From DASXRA01 sp046734315 (lineage in GTDB: Bacteria; Actinomycetota; Actinomycetes; Mycobacteriales; Jatrophihabitantaceae), in NCBI GenBank assembly GCA_046734315.1, contig JBKPQY010000247.1, positions 1-15,897 on the forward strand: DNA of 15,897 bases, in the 5' to 3' direction. Below are positions 7,565 through 14,533 of this stretch, one piece after another. The position numbers and the translations under genes were made by a program. Positions within the stretch are counted from its first letter, which is position 1; each line of letters begins with the position of its first letter. Below the pieces are notes generated by a model. It was not told the origin of the DNA. It saw only the letters and a program-made list of their open reading frames with translations, and searched no databases.

Positions 7565-7568
7565 GGAG
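7565..7568 (+). promoter_or_regulatory. Shine-Dalgarno supporting the GTG start of the RND pump
   Basis: GGAG lies 7 bases before GTG 7576. The pump frame is open much further upstream, inside the adaptor gene, but only this GTG is followed by the family-typical N-terminus (LRAVLAFSLSRRAIVML). Confidence 0.5.
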
Positions 7569-7575
7569 CCAGTTC

Positions 7576-10500
7576 GTGCTGAGGGCTGTCCTCGCGTTTT
7601 CACTCTCACGCCGGGCTATCGTTATGCTTGGCCTGCTGGTCCTCCTCGCCGCTGGTGTCGCAGCGTTTGCCAGGATCAACGTCGAGGCGTATCCGAATCC
7701 CGCGCCCGTCATCCTCGAAATCACCGCCCAGGCTCCGGGTCTTTCGGCTGAAGAGATGGAACGCTACCACACGATTCCCTTGGAGGTCGGTCTCGCGGCG
7801 ACCCCGGGGGTCGAACTCATACGCTCGAACACCATTTACGGGCTGTCCTTCGTACGCGTGATGTTTCGCTACGGTGTCGACTATTACTTCGCCTACACGC
7901 AGGCGGTGAACAGCCTGCAGCAACGGGTCAATCTACCCAACGGCGTGCAACCCACGATCCAAGGCGCGAGCCTGGTCGGCGAGATCTACCGCTATCAGCT
8001 CGTCGGGCCGCCGCATTTCGGGCTGACCAACCTTCGAACGCTGAACGATTGGGTCGTGATACGACGCCTGTTGTCCACTCCGGGCGTGATTCAGGTGAAT
8101 CCCTGGGGTGGCACGACGAAGACCTACGACGTCGAGGTCGACCTCCACAAGCTCGACGCCTACGGCGTGACCTTACCGCAGCTGCTCACCGCGATCGGCA
8201 ACGCCAATGTCAACGTCGGCGGCCGCACGATCAACGTCGGCCAGCAGTCGGTCAATGTGCGCGGCGTTGGCCTGATCGGCGGCGGCGAGCCGGAGGTGAT
8301 GCCGATCTCTCGCGATCGGGCCTCCGGCGACGGTCGGCCACCCCTAGGGGGCGACGCCGTGCTGCACAACCAAAAGCTCAAGGACATCGAGAACGTCGTC
8401 CTCGTCTCCCAACCCGGCGGCATTCCCATCCTGATCCGCGACGTGGCGACCGTGTCCGTAGGCCATCTACCCCGGCTTGGCAAGGCTGGGCGCGACGACG
8501 ACGACGACGTCGTCAACGGCACCGTGGTCATGCTGCAAACGTTGCACACGAACGACGTCTTGCCGCGCGTGGAGGCAGAGATCGACAAGATCAACCGTGA
8601 CGGCAGCCTGCCCCCGGGAGTTCGCGCGGTCCCGTTCTACGATCGCGGCTGGCTCGTCTCAGTCACCACGTACACGGTGGTGCACAACCTGATCTTCGGC
8701 ATCGTGCTGGTGTTCTTTATTCAGTGGATCTTCCTCGGAAACCTGCGGAGCGCGATCATCGTGGGTGCCAACATCCCCTTCGCGCTGCTCTTCAGCATCA
8801 CGATCCTGTACCTGATGGGCGAGTCGGCGAATCTCCTGTCGCTCGGCGCCGTGGACTTCGGCATCATCGTCGACTCCGCGGTCATCCTCGTCGAGAACGT
8901 CTTCCGCAATCTCCAGATGGGCGAGGAGGAGCAGCGTCGGCTCCTCCGAGATTACAGGCCACCGGAGCAGGCGCGGGGATGGACCGAGCGGTCCCGGATG
9001 ATCTTCGCCAGCGCCGTCCAGGTGGATCGGGCGATTCTCTTCTCGACCTTGATCACGCTGGCGGCGTTCCTTCCGCTGTTCACCATGCAGGGCGTCGAAG
9101 GGCAGATCTTCAGGCCGATGGCGCGAACCTACGCGTACGCGCTGGCCGGGGCATTGATCTCGACGTTCACGGTCACCCCAGTCCTGTCGGCGTTCCTGCT
9201 GCCGGAGCGTGTGCGTGAAGCCGAAACGATCCTGGTGCGGATCCTCCGGAGGGTGTACGAGCCGGCTCTACGCTGGGCGTTGGCGCGCCGGGCGATCGTG
9301 GTCGCCATCGGCGTGGCGTTCCTCTTGACCATCGGATTGCTGATCCCTCGGCTCGGCGGCGAGTTCTTGCCTCACCTCGAGGAAGGCAATCTCTGGATCC
9401 GTGCGACGGGGCCGCCGACGATCTCGCTCGAAGCGGCGATGCCGACGGTCACCCGCATCCGCCAGATCTTGAAGTCGCGACCCGAAGTCATCACAGTCGT
9501 CTCGCAGCATGGCCGGCCCGACGACGGCAGTGATGTCGGAGGCTTCAACAACATGGAGTTCTTCGCGCCGTTGAAGCCCGCGGCCGAGTGGCCTCGGGGC
9601 ATGACGAAAGAGAAGCTGATCGACGATCTGCAAAAGCAGCTCTCCGAGGAATTTCGCGGCGTCTCGTTCAACTTCTCGCAATACATCCAGGACAACATCG
9701 AAGAGCAGCTCTCGGGCGTCAAGGGCGCCAACTCGATCAAGGTCGTCGGACCCGACTTGGCGACCATCGAGGGAATCGCCAATCGGGTGCTCGCGATCGT
9801 TCAGGAGGTCAGAGGCGTCACCGACGTCGGCGTCTTCCGAGTGCTCGGCCAGCCGAACCTGAACATCAGGGTCGACCGCGAGAGGGCGGCCCGCTACGGT
9901 CTCAATGCGGGCGACATCAACAGCGTCATCCAGGCCGCCCTGGGCGGGACCGAGGCAACCAAGGTACTGGAAGGCGAGCGTCAATTCTCTCTGATCGTGC
10001 GCCTCTCACCCGAGTATCGTGACAGCATCGACAAGGTGCGCGCAATCAAGGTCGGTATTCCTGGCAGCGGCGGCCCCAACGCCTACATTCCCCTGAGTGA
10101 GATCGCCACCATTTCCCTCGAGACCGGCGCCTCGTTCATCTATCGCGAGCGCAACGAACGATACATCCCGATCAAGTTCAGCGTGCGCGAACGCGACCTC
10201 GCGGACACCATCACCGAGGCGCAGGCGCGGATCGCCAGGCAGATGAAGCTGCCATCGGGGTATCGGATCGAGTGGGCCGGGGAATTCGAATCCCTGCAGC
10301 AGGCCAAGAAACGCCTCCAGATGATCGTCCCGCTCAGCCTAGGGCTGATCATCATCCTGCTCTACAGCCTGTTCGGCTCGGTGCGTGACAGCCTGCTCGC
10401 CCTGGCGGGCATTCCGTTTGCGATCGCCGGCGGCATCGTGGCGCTCTGGCTCACGGGTGTCAATTTCAGTATTTCGGCCGCCATCGGCTTCGTGTCATTG

Positions 10501-10815
10501 CTCGGGATCTCCGTGATGAACGGAATCTTGCTCCTCACGTACTACAACGAAGTCATGCAGATCGGCGCCCGCTCAACCCTCGACGGCATGTTCGACGCCG
10601 CCGCCCGATGGATGCGGCCGATGCTGATGGGAATGCTCTCGGCATGTATCGGCCTGGTCCCGGCGGCGATCTCAACCGGCATCGGCAGTCAGGTGCAGCG
10701 GCCTCTCGCGACCGTGATTGTCGGTGGCCTCCTGATCGGCCCGCTCTTACTGCTCATCGTTTTTCCGACGCTGTGCGTGGTCTTCTTGCCGCAGGTGGAG
10801 CGAGAGCCAGCCTGA
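7576..10815 (+). CDS. Heavy-metal-type RND efflux pump (CzcA/CusA family)
   Basis: This is a 1079-residue proton-driven inner-membrane exporter. TM1 is at about 13-32, then the first large periplasmic loop begins INVEAYPNPAPVILEITAQA. TM2-TM6 start near residue 370. TM4 carries LGAVDFGIIVDSAVILVEN with D427, D433 and E440. This D...D...E pattern is the proton-relay signature of metal RND proteins, in a form closer to Zn/Co/Cd-type than Cu-type pumps, with Ser in place of the usual Gly after the second Asp. The second half repeats the fold: FLPHLEEGNLWIRA after TM7, a periplasmic loop, then TM8-TM12 ending in LLIVFPTLCVVFLPQ. A segment of about 30 residues (about 237-266, PEVMPISRDRASGDGRPPLGG) looks longer than in classical CzcA, and a DDDDD run sits at 307-311. 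The start is GTG 7576, 34 bases after the adaptor stop. The true substrate is not determined. Confidence 0.95.
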   Translation: MLRAVLAFSLSRRAIVMLGLLVLLAAGVAAFARINVEAYPNPAPVILEITAQAPGLSAEEMERYHTIPLEVGLAATPGVELIRSNTIYGLSFVRVMFRYGVDYYFAYTQAVNSLQQRVNLPNGVQPTIQGASLVGEIYRYQLVGPPHFGLTNLRTLNDWVVIRRLLSTPGVIQVNPWGGTTKTYDVEVDLHKLDAYGVTLPQLLTAIGNANVNVGGRTINVGQQSVNVRGVGLIGGGEPEVMPISRDRASGDGRPPLGGDAVLHNQKLKDIENVVLVSQPGGIPILIRDVATVSVGHLPRLGKAGRDDDDDVVNGTVVMLQTLHTNDVLPRVEAEIDKINRDGSLPPGVRAVPFYDRGWLVSVTTYTVVHNLIFGIVLVFFIQWIFLGNLRSAIIVGANIPFALLFSITILYLMGESANLLSLGAVDFGIIVDSAVILVENVFRNLQMGEEEQRRLLRDYRPPEQARGWTERSRMIFASAVQVDRAILFSTLITLAAFLPLFTMQGVEGQIFRPMARTYAYALAGALISTFTVTPVLSAFLLPERVREAETILVRILRRVYEPALRWALARRAIVVAIGVAFLLTIGLLIPRLGGEFLPHLEEGNLWIRATGPPTISLEAAMPTVTRIRQILKSRPEVITVVSQHGRPDDGSDVGGFNNMEFFAPLKPAAEWPRGMTKEKLIDDLQKQLSEEFRGVSFNFSQYIQDNIEEQLSGVKGANSIKVVGPDLATIEGIANRVLAIVQEVRGVTDVGVFRVLGQPNLNIRVDRERAARYGLNAGDINSVIQAALGGTEATKVLEGERQFSLIVRLSPEYRDSIDKVRAIKVGIPGSGGPNAYIPLSEIATISLETGASFIYRERNERYIPIKFSVRERDLADTITEAQARIARQMKLPSGYRIEWAGEFESLQQAKKRLQMIVPLSLGLIIILLYSLFGSVRDSLLALAGIPFAIAGGIVALWLTGVNFSISAAIGFVSLLGISVMNGILLLTYYNEVMQIGARSTLDGMFDAAARWMRPMLMGMLSACIGLVPAAISTGIGSQVQRPLATVIVGGLLIGPLLLLIVFPTLCVVFLPQVEREPA

Positions 10816-10887
10816 GAACAATGCAGCCGGCCGCCACACGAATGCGGGTTGATGCACTGAACGTAGGCGCTTTCGAGGATCCCGATC

Positions 10888-12420
10888 ATGCCGCTCAATG
10901 ACTCGGTCGGGTGGAGGAGGTGGCTTTCGAACGCGGTAACCGTGCTGGCTGCGCTCGTGCTGATCTCCGGTTGTGCGGTCGGGCCCAATTTTCGTCCTCC
11001 TGCTGCGCCCGTCCTCACCGCCTACACGCGGCCGTCTTTCTCCGCGAAGACGACATCGGCGGACATCTTAGGCGGTGAGGAACAACGTTTCCTACTCGAC
11101 CAGGATTTACCTGGTGAGTGGTGGACGCTGTTGGGATCACCGCCCCTGAACGCGCTCATGGCGAAAGCAATTGAGGCCAATCCCACTCTCGTCGCGGCAG
11201 AGTCGGCGCTGCGCCAAGCACGAGAGCTGTACTTCGCGGGGCAGGGACACTTTTATCCCACCGTCCAGGCTAGCTTCTCGGCGAGCCGCCAGAAAGCCAC
11301 GGCGGCCCTGTCCCCTCCATTGAGTGGGCCAGAGTTGAGCTTTGACCTTTACTCCACGCTGGGGACGCTGAGCTACGCGCTCGACATCTTCGGGGGGATC
11401 CGGCGCCAGGTGGAGTCGCTCGGGGCTACCCTCGAGGGCCAGCGCTTCCAGCTCGAGGCGGTGTACCTGACACTGACCTCGAGTGTGGTGTCGGCCGCCA
11501 TCCAGGAAGCGCTGTTGCGAGCCCAGATCGCGGCGACCCAGGAGATCATCGACATCAGCGCACGGTCGCTCGCGTTGTTTCGGCGGCAGTTCGAGCTTGG
11601 GGCGGCGGCGCGGCTCGACGTGGCCGCGCAGGAAGCCGCGCTCGCGCAAGTGCAGCAGACGCTGCCCCCACTGCAGAAGCAGCTCGAGCAGACGCGCAAC
11701 CTTCTCGCCGCGCTATCAGGCCGATTCCCGAGCGAGGGGCCGGCGGAAAGGTTCGAGCTCGCGTCGTTACGGCTGCCCCAGGATCTGCCGGTGAGCTTGC
11801 CGTCCACGCTCGTCACTCGTCGCCTGGACGTGCGTGTCGCCGAGACCCAGCTGCAGGCCGCGAGCGCCCAGGTGGGCGTCGTTCTCTCGGCGCGCCTGCC
11901 GCAAGTCACGATTGCCGCGAGCGCCGGTGGCACCGCGACCGCGTTCGCACAGATGTTCGCCAACGGCAACCCGTTCTGGACGATTGCCGGCAACATTGCG
12001 CATACGATCTTCGATGGTGGAACGCTGCTGCACCAGCAGCGCGCGGCCGAAGCGGCGTTCGAGCAGTCGGCGGCCCAATACCGGACCACCGTCATCGGCG
12101 CGTTCCAGAACGTCGCCGATGCCCTCTATGCACTGCAGGCCGACGCCGAGACGCTGAAGGCGGCCGTCGCCGCAGAACAGGCGACCAAGACAACGCTCGA
12201 CATCACGACGGAAGCCCAGCGGCTCGGGGCGGTCAACTACCTCGCGGTGCTGAGCGCTCAGCAGGCCTATCGACAGGCGCTGCTCGCTCGCGCGCAGGCG
12301 CAGGCCGCCCGTCTGTCAGACACCGTGACGCTGTTCCAGGCGGTGGGCGGCGGCTGGTGGAATCGTCCGGAACTCGGCGCCGCGCCCACGAGCGCGCGGT
12401 CGTCGGAGCGCGCGAGATGA
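10888..12420 (+). CDS. NodT-family outer-membrane efflux lipoprotein (TolC-like)
   Basis: This 510-residue outer-membrane channel completes the tripartite pump. The N-terminus has Arg residues (RR at 10-11), a hydrophobic stretch and a lipobox LISGC with Cys29, so the mature protein is probably an acylated outer-membrane lipoprotein. CAVGPNFRPPAAP is the usual NodT opening, followed by EWWTLLGSPPLNALMAKAIEANP. Two OEP repeats are visible. The first contains YALDIFGGIRRQVES, and the second begins near SLPSTLVTRRLDVRVAETQL and ends at LGAVNYLAVLSAQQAYRQAL. The length is somewhat over the ~470 usual for the family. A GAGG (10875-10878) lies 9 bases before the ATG. It starts 72 bases after the pump gene; that gap holds no ORF or clear terminator, so it is likely the last gene of the efflux transcript or followed only by the small lipoprotein. 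Confidence 0.94.
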   Translation: MPLNDSVGWRRWLSNAVTVLAALVLISGCAVGPNFRPPAAPVLTAYTRPSFSAKTTSADILGGEEQRFLLDQDLPGEWWTLLGSPPLNALMAKAIEANPTLVAAESALRQARELYFAGQGHFYPTVQASFSASRQKATAALSPPLSGPELSFDLYSTLGTLSYALDIFGGIRRQVESLGATLEGQRFQLEAVYLTLTSSVVSAAIQEALLRAQIAATQEIIDISARSLALFRRQFELGAAARLDVAAQEAALAQVQQTLPPLQKQLEQTRNLLAALSGRFPSEGPAERFELASLRLPQDLPVSLPSTLVTRRLDVRVAETQLQAASAQVGVVLSARLPQVTIAASAGGTATAFAQMFANGNPFWTIAGNIAHTIFDGGTLLHQQRAAEAAFEQSAAQYRTTVIGAFQNVADALYALQADAETLKAAVAAEQATKTTLDITTEAQRLGAVNYLAVLSAQQAYRQALLARAQAQAARLSDTVTLFQAVGGGWWNRPELGAAPTSARSSERAR

Positions 12421-12455
12421 GTGTCAACACACGCCCGCCCGACGAGCGAAGGGAC

Positions 12456-12464
12456 GGAGGAGGG
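12456..12464 (+). promoter_or_regulatory. Strong Shine-Dalgarno for a TTG start
   Basis: GGAGGAGGG ends 5 bases before TTG 12470. It justifies the rare start codon: no ATG or GTG in that frame gives a signal peptide with an intact lipobox. Confidence 0.6.
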
Positions 12465-12469
12465 TCGCC

Positions 12470-12661
12470 TTGCGATATCTGACGGCGATCATTGCAACGT
12501 GTCTGCTGACAGGCTGCGCCCGAGATGTCGTGATGCTGAACCCGCGCACCGGTGAAACTATGACATGCAGCCAGAGTCCCCTGAATCCCTGGTCGCAACA
12601 GGAAGCGTGCATCGGCGGCCACATCGCCCAGGGCTGGAAGACACTGAAGGAAGAAAGGTGA
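12470..12661 (+). CDS. Small predicted lipoprotein
   Basis: This is a 63-residue exported protein with a TTG start. Its signal is MRYLTAIIATCLLTGC, with a lipobox LTGC at Cys16; the Ala-Arg after the Cys does not suggest inner-membrane retention. The mature part is about 48 residues, VVMLNPRTGETMTC followed by PWSQQEACIGGHIAQGWKTL. It has two further cysteines that could form a disulfide. A short lipoprotein with an NPRTGE...C...C...GW pattern is a recurring type of uncharacterised protein in Gram-negative genomes, but I know no function. It starts 49 bases after the outer-membrane channel and may share its transcript. A role tied to the pump is only suggested by position. Confidence 0.75.
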   Translation: MRYLTAIIATCLLTGCARDVVMLNPRTGETMTCSQSPLNPWSQQEACIGGHIAQGWKTLKEER

Positions 12662-13110
12662 GAGCCAGTGTCTGGGTGCGCCTTCAGCATCTCTGCCCCA
12701 CGATGTGCGAGGGCCCGACGCTGTCGACGGCGGGTACAGCCAAGGAGTTGATCGCGGTGTCCTGCCGTTCGACGTGTTCGGGTCACTCGATCACGTGCTT
12801 CATGCTCACCATACGCTTGGGACCAGCTGATCGAATCGTGCAGCGAATCCGCAGACGTCCTGAGCCTGAAGGAAACGCAGCTTCGTGAGACAGTGCTCGT
12901 CCAGAGGGGAACTAGCCCGACAGATAGGAAGGAGGTAGCCGTTAACCCCAATCCGAAAACAATTGACAGTGCGGCAACCTTGAAGTATTGGGCGGATTGG
13001 CAACCCACGTGGCTGGCGGCTCCACGACCGAGCCTGCGCCGTGGGCGACAGCGCTCGAGTCGGCCAAGCGATCCGCGCCGTGAAGGCGTGAAGACGAGGA
13101 GGACGACGCT
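12662..13110. other. 449-base stretch without a supportable gene
   Basis: Several short frames cross this stretch on both strands, but none has a signal peptide, recognisable motif or convincing start. The base composition is visibly less GC-biased than the genes either side. I see no tRNA, CRISPR array or insertion-sequence end. It contains an isolated perfect Shine-Dalgarno (12929-12936) and, at its end, GAGGAGG (13096-13102) serving the next gene. It presumably holds the promoter of the PD40-CopC-CopD cluster; no clear -35/-10 pair stands out. Confidence 0.5.
12929..12936 (+). promoter_or_regulatory. Perfect Shine-Dalgarno without a usable start codon
   Basis: AAGGAGGT is the full complement of the 16S 3' tail. 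No ATG, GTG or TTG lies 4-12 bases downstream; the following bases read AGCC GTT AAC CCC. It may be chance or the remnant of a decayed gene start. Confidence 0.2.
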
Positions 13111-14148
13111 ATGAACACCGTGTCCCGCCGCCGCTTCCTTCTGACGTCGGCGACCGTCCTGGGATCGAGCCTCATTGCGCCATCGGCGCGTCGCGCGGCG
13201 GCGGCCGAGCGGGACCTCGTCCCCCGCAAGCTGCCCTTCCCGCCGAACGACGAGTTCGGCAACTACGAGCCGACAATCACGTCCGACGGCAACACGATCT
13301 ACTTCGCGCGCTTCGCGAACACGGGCGACAAGCGGGTTCAGGGCAAGGGATCCGACATCTTCGTCACCCACCGCATCCGCCAGGGCGGCGAGTGGCCGGG
13401 CACGGCCGGGGACTGGACGCCGCCGGAGCGCCTTCCCGACACCGTCAACGCCGCCGACGCGGTCGATCAGGAGCCGCGGATTACTCCGGATGGCAAGACG
13501 CTCTACTTCATGAGCAGCCGCCCGGGCGGCCTCGGCGGATCCGACATCTGGGTGACTCACAAGCAGCCCAACGGCGAGTGGTCACCGGCGCAGAACCTCG
13601 GGCCCAACGTCAACACCGCCGGGCGCGACCATTGCTTCATGCCGCTGGGGCTTCCGGGGCAGGAGGACACGGCCCAGTTCATCTCGGCGCGTCCCCGCGA
13701 GGCGGGCGGGCAGCCATCCGACGACATCTACGTCACGAAGATGGAGAACGGCGCCTGGCAACCCGCTCGGCGGTACGAGAGCAAGGTGCTGGACTCCATC
13801 GGGTTCAAGTGCCGGCTGAACACCGTCGCGCGCGACGGCCTCATCCTCGGCGTCGTCTCCGTCCACGACCTCGGCAAGTTCCACCGGATGGTCTTCGTGC
13901 ACTACGATCCGTCGAGCAAGGAGTGGAAGGGCCCGATCGTTGACGTGCCCTTCAATCAGCCGAGCGTCGACGGGGCGTGCCCCATGTTTACCGTCGACGG
14001 CGACAAGATGATCTGGTCAGCCGGGTACGATCGTGGCCCGGGTCCCGTGTCCGCGGCCGGCGGCACCGGTGGCGTCTACGATCTCTTCTGGATCAAGACG
14101 AGCGACATCGTCGCCTACTACAAGGCCAAGGCTCGACTCGTTTCGTAG
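13111..14148 (+). CDS. Tat-exported PD40/WD40-like beta-propeller protein
   Basis: This 345-residue protein has a twin-arginine signal, SRRRFLL (5-11), a hydrophobic core (TSATVLGSSLIAP) and a likely cleavage after the Ala run near residue 32. The mature part carries repeated PD40-type blades: NYEPTITSDGNTIYFARF, then DQEPRITPDGKTLYFMSS with RPGGLGGSDIWV, and later GACPMFTVDGDKMIWSAGYD with VYDLFWIKTSD. The xxPxITxDGxxxYF pattern is the signature of TolB/PD40 propellers, which bind peptides or act as scaffolds and lack a common catalytic activity. There are few cysteines and no metal-binding cluster. GAGGAGG (13096-13102) lies 8 bases before the ATG. It ends 10 bases before the chosen CopC start, so it probably heads the CopC-CopD operon. 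Export through Tat implies folding in the cytosol first; the reason is not visible. Confidence 0.88.
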   Translation: MNTVSRRRFLLTSATVLGSSLIAPSARRAAAAERDLVPRKLPFPPNDEFGNYEPTITSDGNTIYFARFANTGDKRVQGKGSDIFVTHRIRQGGEWPGTAGDWTPPERLPDTVNAADAVDQEPRITPDGKTLYFMSSRPGGLGGSDIWVTHKQPNGEWSPAQNLGPNVNTAGRDHCFMPLGLPGQEDTAQFISARPREAGGQPSDDIYVTKMENGAWQPARRYESKVLDSIGFKCRLNTVARDGLILGVVSVHDLGKFHRMVFVHYDPSSKEWKGPIVDVPFNQPSVDGACPMFTVDGDKMIWSAGYDRGPGPVSAAGGTGGVYDLFWIKTSDIVAYYKAKARLVS

Positions 14149-14158
14149 CGGCGTCGCG

Positions 14159-14533
14159 TTGCGCCGCCGGCGAGGGCCCGTGGCTGGGTCGGTCGTGGTC
14201 CTCGCCGGCTGCGCTCTCGTGGCCGGCCTCGCCGTCGCGCACGCCGTCCTCCAGCGGTCGGAGCCGCGCGCCGACAGCTCGCTCAAACGCCCGCCCGAGG
14301 AGGTCCGCCTCTACTTCAGCGAGCCGCTCGAGCCCGCCTACAGCACGCTCCGCGTCCTCGACGCGCGTGACGGCCAGGTCGATCGCCGCGACGCGCGCAT
14401 CGATCGCGCGAACCCGACGCTGCTGCGCGCGACCCTGCCGGCACTGCCCGCTGGGCGATACCGGGTCCGCTGGCGGGTGATCTCTATCGACGCCGACGCC
14501 ACCGAGGGCGAGTTCACGTTCAGGATCGAATGA
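14159..14533 (+). CDS. copC: CopC-domain periplasmic protein with altered copper site
   Basis: This protein is 124 residues from a TTG start. A basic n-region (RRRR) and hydrophobic segment lead to AVAHAVLQRSEP, the usual CopC mature start; cleavage after AVA would leave His28 as the N-terminal residue. The CopC core follows: PPEEVRLYFSEPLEPAYSTL, LPALPAGRYRVRWRV and a final strand TEGEFTFRIE. In CopC proteins with a Cu(II) site, the ligands are the N-terminal His plus an Asp and His in a DxH motif just before this strand. Here the motif is D111-A-D113, so the His is replaced. An LAGC at 15-18 resembles a lipobox, making a lipoprotein possible. The start is uncertain: TTG 14159 keeps the basic n-region, while GTG 14180 has GAGGG only 3 bases upstream. 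The frame upstream of 14159 lies within the preceding gene. Its stop overlaps the next start by ATGA. Confidence 0.85.
   Translation: MRRRRGPVAGSVVVLAGCALVAGLAVAHAVLQRSEPRADSSLKRPPEEVRLYFSEPLEPAYSTLRVLDARDGQVDRRDARIDRANPTLLRATLPALPAGRYRVRWRVISIDADATEGEFTFRIE

Noticed and set aside
9268..9984. Minus-strand ORF of 238 residues inside the RND pump gene
   Set aside because: Shadow of the pump coding sequence; no motif, no Shine-Dalgarno and no place between other genes.
12565..12888. 107-residue plus-strand ORF overlapping the small lipoprotein
   Set aside because: Starts inside the lipoprotein gene in another frame; no recognisable motif and no suitable Shine-Dalgarno.
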